Of a stretch of DNA of 11,802 nucleotides, positions 7,066-11,802 are shown one piece after another. This DNA is from Clostridia bacterium. Its GTDB lineage: Bacteria; Bacillota_E; SLMV01; PUMD01. The notes under the pieces were generated by a model. It had not been told where the DNA came from. It made no database searches and was given only the letters and a program-made list of their open reading frames with translations. The first letter of the stretch is position 1. Each line of letters begins with the position of its first letter. The position numbers were made by a program, and so were the translations under genes. The stretch spans positions 1 through 11,802 of the forward strand of contig PWUB01000295.1 in the NCBI GenBank assembly GCA_003563755.1. Reading direction: 5' to 3'.

Positions 7066-7072
7066 TGTACGA

Positions 7073-10006
7073 GTGCGCCGAAAAGGAGTGGCGATGGTCG
7101 CCGCCGCTATATTACTTGTCTTTCTGACAAGCTGCGGCCAGTACTGCGAGGTCAAAGTGGAATCGGATCCCCCTGAAGGGGGAGAGGTAACCGGAGGCGG
7201 GAGCTACCGGTGCGGGACGGTCGTGGAGTTGAAGGCGGAGGCGGCGGAAGGGTACCGCTTCGTCGGTTTTTTCACCGACGGTGAGCGCCTCAGCAGTGGG
7301 CCGACGCACCGGTTCGAGCTGCGGGGGGATGTGCACTGGGTGGCGAAGTTCGTCAAGCTGGTGGAGATCAGCGCCGCCACGGAGCCAGCGGAGGCCGGCG
7401 AGGTGACCGGTGCCGGTTCCTACGCCCCCGGAGATGAAGTGACCCTGCACGCCCGGGCCGGAGACGGCTATGAATTCGTGGGCTGGATGGAGGGTGGCGA
7501 AAGCGTGGGTCGGCAGCCAGATTACCGCTTCACCGCCGCGGACCCCCGGGGATTGACCGCCGTCTTCCGCCGGGCGGTTGACGTCGATGCTGTACTGCAG
7601 AGCCAGCTCATGGGCCAGCCGATTCATGCGCGGGTGAATCCCGGTTTCTCCGGTGTGAGAGAGGACGAGAGGATTCCGGTAGGGGTGGCCGTGGGTGAGC
7701 AGTACGTGGTCGCGTGGGAGGAGCGGGAGGGTGAGCTGGTGCTGCTCGGGCGAGATGACCTGCAGGAGCAGGCCCGGACGCGATTTGACCTCGCGTCCTC
7801 CCGGGTGAAGAAGTGGGAGGGGTTCTTCTGGGGTGATCTTCTGGTCCTCCTAATTCACACCGATTCCGGGGATCTCGTCGCCGTCTACGACGTATCACCG
7901 GAACGGATCACCCCCATCTGGCAACGGGAGCTGCAGGACGCCTGGGCCGAGCTGGTGGGCTCGTCGGATGCCCGGCATCTGGCGGTCTACGGCCGCACCC
8001 GTGGTGAGATCTCATCCGTCGAGCTGCTGGGGCACCGGGACGGCCGCCTGGTTGTGGTCTGGGAGAAGCAAGAGGATATGCGGGTCACCGATCTGGCCCC
8101 GTACGGTGACGAGGGCCTGCTGCTGGCCGAAGCAGATCGCGGGTGGCTGCTCCTTCGCCCGCCCGATGAATCCCTGGTGGAACTGGGGGTAGGTGGAGCC
8201 CACGAACGGGCCGCGTGGGAGACCATGGGCCGCGGCACCGCCGGCGAGATGAAGTATCGACTGCACGCTGTGGGCGACGGCGGGGCGGTGATTGCCTCGG
8301 TGGACGGCGTTTTGGAGGACGGGGCGGGGCAGCGGCTGTTCGGCGCCTACTATCAGCTGTGGATCCCCGCCGGGGCCGGCATGGCGCTCGTCGCTGAGAG
8401 CTTCTTGATCGAGACGGAGGGGGGAGGGAGGTGGTTTCTGGGGGAGGAGGAGGGACTGGGCGGCAGTTTCTATTTTGATCCCCGCACGTCCCGCTGGCTC
8501 AGCTGGCGCGGGATGCCCATGGATGCACTCGATGCCGGGGGACATTACTCAGAGCTGCGACTGGACCGCGAGGCCCGCGATTTCGCCGCGCAAGACGGTA
8601 TGCACGGCGCCGATGTCCGGATCGGAGCGGATGGTAGCGTTCCCCGCCCCCTGAGCGATCTGCTCACGATCGAAACCCGGTTCGGTTACCGTTCGAACCG
8701 GGCTGTAATGGGGGGGGACTTCACCGGGACGGCGAGCCTGGACCTGCTGTTGAGCCGATCGGACGGGATTCACGTGGTGACCGGGGGTACAGAGGTAGAG
8801 GCCGTACGCGTCGCCGGTCCGGAGGTCGCCCTCGCGGGAGTGGATGAGGTCCGCCGCCAGGTTTACCTCTTCCTTGGGGGGGAGCTGGTGCGGCTTTCCT
8901 ACCGGGACCTCCTGGACGTGCGTCGCCAGACCGTCTTCGCCCCGAGAGAAGCCACCTGGTCCGCCCGGGTGCGGCACGAGGTGACAGCGCTCGCCGTCGG
9001 CGCGGAGGGCGTGTTCGTACTGGACGCTGACCGCCGACGACAGGAAGCCTACCTCCGCGCCCTCGACCCGTCGACCGGGGTTCAGGAGTGGGCGGTGGAG
9101 GTCGTGGCCGGTGGGCCCGATCACCTGGCGGTGATCGACGGTATGGTACGCCTGGTGGACGGCTCGGGAGAGCTGCAGGTGGTGGATCCCCGCACGGGGG
9201 AGACGATACGCAGCCTGCCCCTGCAGACGGAGACGGATTTCGCGCGATCTTTCCTGCCGGTGCACTTCATGGACGAAGACCGGGTGTTCGTGTCGGAGTG
9301 GGTCCAGGGCACGGGCCGGTTCCTGGCGCTGTGCGCGCGCCGCGGGGAGGAACAGTGGCGCCTGGACATACCCGGCTATCGCGTGGGCGAGGCGGCGCGG
9401 CTGGATGACCGAATCTACGTGAGCGCCGGGGACATGGGGGAGGGATTTCTGTACGGAATCGACCCGGAGACCGGCGAGGTAGTGGTCGAGCACGAGACGG
9501 GCATCGGCGGGGCCATACCACCGGTGAAGGAGAACGATTTCCTCGTCTCCGGGGGCTACGGTGCGGGAGATTACGCGTTTCTGTACACTCTCGAGGGCAA
9601 GACGGGAGACGAGAGGCAGTTCGATCTGGGGTACAAGGCCCTGGTGGTGGCGCCGGCCATCAACGAGGGCATACTGTACACGGTGCGTTTCAGCTACGGT
9701 CCCCTTGATGGCGTTCTCGTCGCGCTGGACCTGCACACCGGCGAGGAGCTGTGGGTGAACGAGGGGACGAGTTTCGCCACCGGGCCCGTGTTCTGGGCCG
9801 GTCGCGTTCACCTGGCCGACAGTGATCGGCACCTGTACGCTGTGGATGCGGAGACGGGACGGATCGCCTGGGAGTTCTGCGCTGGTGTATCCACGGAGGT
9901 GGAGCCTCCCGGGTATATGGGCATCGGGCCCTCTCCGCTGGTGGTGCAGGGCGTTCTTTACTACCCGGCGGGCAGTGTGATCCATGCCGTCGGGGTGTCT
10001 CCGTAA
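7073..10006 (+). CDS. Predicted lipoprotein with InlB-B-type repeats and PQQ-like beta-propeller
   Basis: A 977-aa extracytoplasmic protein of unknown function. The signal is MRRKGVAMVAAAILLVFLTSC: lipobox LTSC with Cys21 as the lipidation site, so it should sit on the outer face of the membrane. Residues 26-93 and 97-165 are two related repeats (GGEVTGGGSYRCGTVVELKA and AGEVTGAGSYAPGDEVTLHA, each followed by an EGYRFVGF/DGYEFVGW segment), matching the divergent InlB B-repeat type found in surface proteins. From about residue 170 the chain is beta-rich. Around 547 is DFTGTASLDLLLSRSDGIHV, similar to FG-GAP propeller blades. From about 659 there are PQQ/BamB-like blades: ALDPSTG, VVDPRTGE, GIDPETGEVV, ALDLHTGEELW, LYAVDAETGRIAWEF. 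No enzymatic motif is seen, so a scaffold or binding role at the membrane or envelope is the best inference. It is monocistronic between the DUF362 gene and spoIIGA, with its own candidate SigH promoter and a strong 3' hairpin. Confidence 0.85.
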   Translation: MRRKGVAMVAAAILLVFLTSCGQYCEVKVESDPPEGGEVTGGGSYRCGTVVELKAEAAEGYRFVGFFTDGERLSSGPTHRFELRGDVHWVAKFVKLVEISAATEPAEAGEVTGAGSYAPGDEVTLHARAGDGYEFVGWMEGGESVGRQPDYRFTAADPRGLTAVFRRAVDVDAVLQSQLMGQPIHARVNPGFSGVREDERIPVGVAVGEQYVVAWEEREGELVLLGRDDLQEQARTRFDLASSRVKKWEGFFWGDLLVLLIHTDSGDLVAVYDVSPERITPIWQRELQDAWAELVGSSDARHLAVYGRTRGEISSVELLGHRDGRLVVVWEKQEDMRVTDLAPYGDEGLLLAEADRGWLLLRPPDESLVELGVGGAHERAAWETMGRGTAGEMKYRLHAVGDGGAVIASVDGVLEDGAGQRLFGAYYQLWIPAGAGMALVAESFLIETEGGGRWFLGEEEGLGGSFYFDPRTSRWLSWRGMPMDALDAGGHYSELRLDREARDFAAQDGMHGADVRIGADGSVPRPLSDLLTIETRFGYRSNRAVMGGDFTGTASLDLLLSRSDGIHVVTGGTEVEAVRVAGPEVALAGVDEVRRQVYLFLGGELVRLSYRDLLDVRRQTVFAPREATWSARVRHEVTALAVGAEGVFVLDADRRRQEAYLRALDPSTGVQEWAVEVVAGGPDHLAVIDGMVRLVDGSGELQVVDPRTGETIRSLPLQTETDFARSFLPVHFMDEDRVFVSEWVQGTGRFLALCARRGEEQWRLDIPGYRVGEAARLDDRIYVSAGDMGEGFLYGIDPETGEVVVEHETGIGGAIPPVKENDFLVSGGYGAGDYAFLYTLEGKTGDERQFDLGYKALVVAPAINEGILYTVRFSYGPLDGVLVALDLHTGEELWVNEGTSFATGPVFWAGRVHLADSDRHLYAVDAETGRIAWEFCAGVSTEVEPPGYMGIGPSPLVVQGVLYYPAGSVIHAVGVSP
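7148..7567 (+). repeat. Tandem InlB-B-type repeat pair inside the lipoprotein gene
   Basis: Two adjacent units, 7148-7351 and 7361-7567, encode about 68 residues each with the same plan: xVxxxxxPxxGGEVTGxGSY, a charged strand, then GYxFVGFF/GYEFVGWM and a closing VAKF/AVFR strand. The identity is clear in protein but only partial in DNA, so the duplication is old. Confidence 0.8.
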
Positions 10007-10012
10007 CTGTTG

Positions 10013-10049
10013 CGGGAGGAGCCGGGCCCGAGAATCCCGGCTCCTCCCG
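10013..10049 (+). terminator. Strong inverted repeat after the lipoprotein gene
   Basis: CGGGAGGAGCCGGG (10013-10026) pairs perfectly with CCCGGCTCCTCCCG (10036-10049) around a 9-base loop, only 7 bases after the stop codon. There is no T tract, so it is either a non-canonical (L-shaped) terminator or a 3' mRNA stabiliser. It separates the lipoprotein transcript from the spoIIG control region. Confidence 0.7.
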
Positions 10050-10124
10050 GGGAGTGTACCGGCGTGAACACACTTCAGGACGAACCCGGAGAGCCTGGTG
10101 TCAGCGCCATCGTTGGGGTGAATG

Positions 10125-10143
10125 TGTCGGATTTGCACCGACA
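10125..10143. promoter_or_regulatory. Inverted Spo0A-box-like pair upstream of spoIIGA
   Basis: TGTCGG (10125-10130) and CCGACA (10138-10143) form an inverted repeat with a 7-base spacer. TGTCGGA on the + strand matches TGTCGAA at 6 of 7 positions; the opposite arm, TGTCGGT, matches 5 of 7. The pair lies 33 bases upstream of the TATAAT -10 element, just before the expected -35 region. In Bacillus subtilis, Spo0A~P activates spoIIG from sites next to and overlapping -35. Assignment to Spo0A is inference from motif and location. Confidence 0.45.
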
Positions 10144-10146
10144 TCC

Positions 10147-10181
10147 TTCAGCAGAATCTTTGAGCATCCCAGACATATAAT
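10147..10181 (+). promoter_or_regulatory. Candidate spoIIG promoter with wide -35/-10 spacing
   Basis: TATAAT at 10176-10181 is a perfect SigA -10 hexamer. No good -35 exists at 17 bases. The best match, TTCAGC at 10147-10152, is 23 bases upstream. The Bacillus spoIIG promoter also has an over-long spacer (22 bases) and depends on Spo0A, so the similarity is suggestive. Transcription would begin near 10188, giving a leader of about 92 bases to spoIIGA. Confidence 0.5.
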
Positions 10182-10267
10182 TGACCTGTCCCGACTATCT
10201 ATTAAGTATGCCCTCCGGGTTGATCCAGGGGGAGACGGGCCTTTGCAGCTGCAGATGCCGTGTGTCC

Positions 10268-10274
10268 GGGGAGG
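10268..10274 (+). promoter_or_regulatory. Ribosome binding site deciding the spoIIGA start
   Basis: GGGGAGG stands 5 bases before GTG at 10280. The in-frame ATG at 10181 overlaps the last base of the TATAAT element and so lies upstream of the predicted transcript start; it would add 33 Cys-rich residues unlike the family. Confidence 0.75.
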
Positions 10275-10279
10275 CAGTC

Positions 10280-11161
10280 GTGCCGGATATCTATCTGGAC
10301 ATTTACGCTCTGGTCAATTTCACCCTGAACTACGTGCTGCTGTACGGTACGGCCGTTATAATGTGCCGTCGAACCACCGTATACAAGTTGATCCAGGGCT
10401 CGGTGATCGGCACGGTGTACGCTGTCGGTTACGCCCTCGGTTGGACGAGGTTCCTCTACGGATTCGGGGGTATTACCGCCGTCGCATTGGCCATGGTGAT
10501 CACGGCCTTCAGACCGGTGAAATGGCCCGGTGATGCGGTTCTGCTTCTTCCCTTTCTCACCCTGGCGGCATCGGCAGGCGGCGTGGGCCTGGCGATGGCT
10601 CGCAACGAGGCAGCCGGGACCGGCAGCGTTCGCTCACTAATGCAGTTGGGGGCAGTCTCCGTCTTCGTGGTGGCGGTGAGTGTGGCACTCCGCCGTTACC
10701 GGGGGACCCAGAGGACATTCGAACAGCTCATGGCGGAGATCGTCGTCTGGGTGGCCGACGATTCGGTGGCGTGCCGCGCACTGGTGGATACCGGCAACCA
10801 GGCGGCGGAGCCTGTGACCGGCGACCCGGTCATAGTGATGGAATACGAGGCTGTGCAGAGGGTGCTGCCGCACGCCTGGAAGGTGGCGGCCGGGGGGCTG
10901 CGCGGTGATGGGTACAGCACGGCTGGGCAGATGTCGGCGAGGTGGGGGGGGCGCTTTTCGGTGGTGCCCTTCCGGGCTCTGAACGGTGCGGGAGGCCTAC
11001 TGCCGGGCTTCCGTCCGGACCGGGTTGTGGTCAGAGGACAGGGACGGGAGGTGGTAACCTCGCAGGTTGTGCTGGGGATCACCGACCAACCACTCAGTTC
11101 TGGTGGTGAGTACCGGGCTCTCATACCCGGGAGTCTCTCACGGGAGGGCAGGAGGAGTTGA
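10280..11161 (+). CDS. spoIIGA: Sigma-E processing peptidase SpoIIGA
   Basis: Membrane-embedded aspartic protease of the sporulation septum that cleaves pro-SigE in the mother cell after a signal (SpoIIR) from the forespore. The 293-aa product starts [22 protein letters not shown], the usual SpoIIGA N-terminus. Five hydrophobic segments fill residues of about 3-150. The cytoplasmic C-terminal domain carries ALVDTGNQ with the catalytic Asp170 (DTG motif), followed by DPVIVMEYE, the [20 protein letters not shown] block and VVLGIT. The start is GTG at 10280 by ribosome binding site and homology. The TGA overlaps the ATG of sigE (TGATG), the conserved operon arrangement. Its candidate promoter carries Spo0A-box-like sites. 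Confidence 0.95.
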   Translation: MPDIYLDIYALVNFTLNYVLLYGTAVIMCRRTTVYKLIQGSVIGTVYAVGYALGWTRFLYGFGGITAVALAMVITAFRPVKWPGDAVLLLPFLTLAASAGGVGLAMARNEAAGTGSVRSLMQLGAVSVFVVAVSVALRRYRGTQRTFEQLMAEIVVWVADDSVACRALVDTGNQAAEPVTGDPVIVMEYEAVQRVLPHAWKVAAGGLRGDGYSTAGQMSARWGGRFSVVPFRALNGAGGLLPGFRPDRVVVRGQGREVVTSQVVLGITDQPLSSGGEYRALIPGSLSREGRRS

Positions 11162-11802
11162 TGCAATTGCACCACGGCATGCAGCGGCTCGGAGCACGGA
11201 TCGGCGCGTGGATGAACTCCTTCCTCAGACTCATCGCGAGGGAGGTACACTATCTAACAGGAAGCACCACTTTACCGCCTCCGTTGAGCAAGACGGAGGA
11301 AGCAAAGTTGATAGAGCGGTTGCGACGGGGAGATGAGAGCGTCAGACACACCCTCATAGAGAGGAATCTGAGGCTCGTCGTTTACATTGCGCGCAAGTTT
11401 GACAGCACCGGTATTAGCGTGGAGGACCTGGTGAGCATCGGCAGCATCGGACTCATAAAGGCTGTAAATACCTTCGATCCCGAGCGCGGTATAAAACTGG
11501 CCACCTATGCTTCGAAGTGCATCCAGAATGAGATCCTGATGTTTCTCCGTAGAAACAGCAAGACCCGGGCGGAGATATCACTGGATGAGCCCCTCAATGT
11601 GGATTGGGACGGCAACGAGCTGCTTTTATCCGACGTGCTGGGTACAGAAGCTGATACCATCTATCGAAAGATAGAGGGGCGGGTTGATCGACTGCTCCTG
11701 AGAGATGCGCTGTCCAACCTCGAACGCCGCGAAAGGACGATCGTGCAGCTGCGCTTCGGCCTCACCGACGGCGTGCAGAGAACGCAGAAACAGGTCGCCG
11801 AG
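11161..11802 (+). CDS. sigE: Mother-cell sporulation sigma factor SigE, pro-form (3' partial)
   Basis: RNA polymerase sigma-70-family factor for early mother-cell transcription. 214 codons are present and the frame is open to the window end; roughly 25 residues, including the rest of the region 4.2 helix-turn-helix, are missing. The N-terminal 30 or so residues ([20 protein letters not shown], then [12 protein letters not shown]) are the pro-sequence that tethers the protein to the membrane. By alignment with Bacillus subtilis, cleavage by SpoIIGA should fall near H30-Y31. [13 protein letters not shown] follows, then region 2 from about residue 65 ([60 protein letters not shown]), the [24 protein letters not shown] block specific to SigE, and [15 protein letters not shown] of region 4. 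AGGAGG at 11150-11155 precedes the ATG. Confidence 0.97.
   Translation, partial: MQLHHGMQRLGARIGAWMNSFLRLIAREVHYLTGSTTLPPPLSKTEEAKLIERLRRGDESVRHTLIERNLRLVVYIARKFDSTGISVEDLVSIGSIGLIKAVNTFDPERGIKLATYASKCIQNEILMFLRRNSKTRAEISLDEPLNVDWDGNELLLSDVLGTEADTIYRKIEGRVDRLLLRDALSNLERRERTIVQLRFGLTDGVQRTQKQVAE

Larger units (their letters stand above)
6655..7072. other. Divergent control region between the DUF362 and lipoprotein genes
   Basis: A 418-base region without a convincing gene. The part nearest DUF362 is AT-richer and holds a candidate promoter on the - strand plus a 12-bp palindrome. The part nearest the lipoprotein gene holds a Spo0A-box-like octamer, a SigH-like promoter and a leader hairpin; each is listed separately. 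The middle (about 6780-6900) shows the short inverted repeat CCTAT...ATAGG around 6808-6828, but nothing I can assign. Confidence 0.6.

Noticed and set aside
6769..7155. A 128-codon - strand frame in the intergenic region, with a protein-like tail (VEYDRLVTLDGSPECRG).
   Set aside because: No ribosome binding site, a low-complexity first half, and it overlaps the lipoprotein start and its control elements. The tail could be a gene remnant, but no family is recognised.
8549..10144. A 531-codon open frame on the - strand, antisense to the lipoprotein gene.
   Set aside because: It is rich in His, Arg, Pro and Gln with no recognisable domain, and lies opposite a gene with a signal peptide, repeats and a good ribosome binding site. 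Long antisense frames are common in GC-rich DNA.
10181..10279. N-terminal extension of SpoIIGA from ATG 10181.
   Set aside because: It overlaps the predicted -10 element, lacks a ribosome binding site and is unlike the family N-terminus; GTG 10280 is better on all counts.

Overview
The window is GC-rich DNA from an endospore-forming member of the Bacillota (Firmicutes). It spans the junction between the end of the division and cell-wall (dcw) cluster and the spoIIG sporulation locus. The strongest evidence is the pair spoIIGA-sigE, found only in endospore formers, next to murG-murB-murA-ftsQ-ftsZ. The base composition and the gene order suggest a high-GC clostridial lineage rather than Bacillus itself. 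No species can be named from the sequence.

Layout: (1) Bases 1-5228, + strand: murG (5' end cut off), murB, murA, ftsQ/divIB and ftsZ, tightly packed and probably one operon. They cover the last cytoplasmic step of lipid II synthesis, the two committed steps to UDP-MurNAc, and the divisome. No ftsA lies between ftsQ and ftsZ. (2) Bases 5229-5505: a convergent gap with only weak hairpins. (3) Bases 5506-6654, - strand: a DUF362 protein with a C-terminal two-cluster 4Fe-4S ferredoxin domain. (4) Bases 6655-7072: a divergent intergenic region. It holds a plausible vegetative promoter and a 12-bp palindrome on the DUF362 side. On the + side it holds a Spo0A-box-like octamer, a good SigH-type promoter match and a leader hairpin. 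(5) Bases 7073-10006, + strand: a large predicted lipoprotein (977 aa) with two InlB-B-type repeats followed by beta-propeller / PQQ-like repeats, closed by a perfect 14-bp inverted repeat. (6) Bases 10053-10279: the putative spoIIG control region, with a TATAAT -10 element and an inverted pair of Spo0A-box-like sequences. (7) Bases 10280-11802, + strand: spoIIGA, then sigE, which overlaps it and runs off the window.

How the parts fit: the first five genes make peptidoglycan precursor and place the division ring, which a sporulating cell moves to a pole. SpoIIGA is then the septal protease that activates pro-SigE in the mother cell. The least explained part is the lipoprotein and DUF362 pair inserted between ftsZ and spoIIGA. 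The control sequences read here suggest the lipoprotein may be switched on early in sporulation. That is an inference from motifs, not a demonstrated fact.
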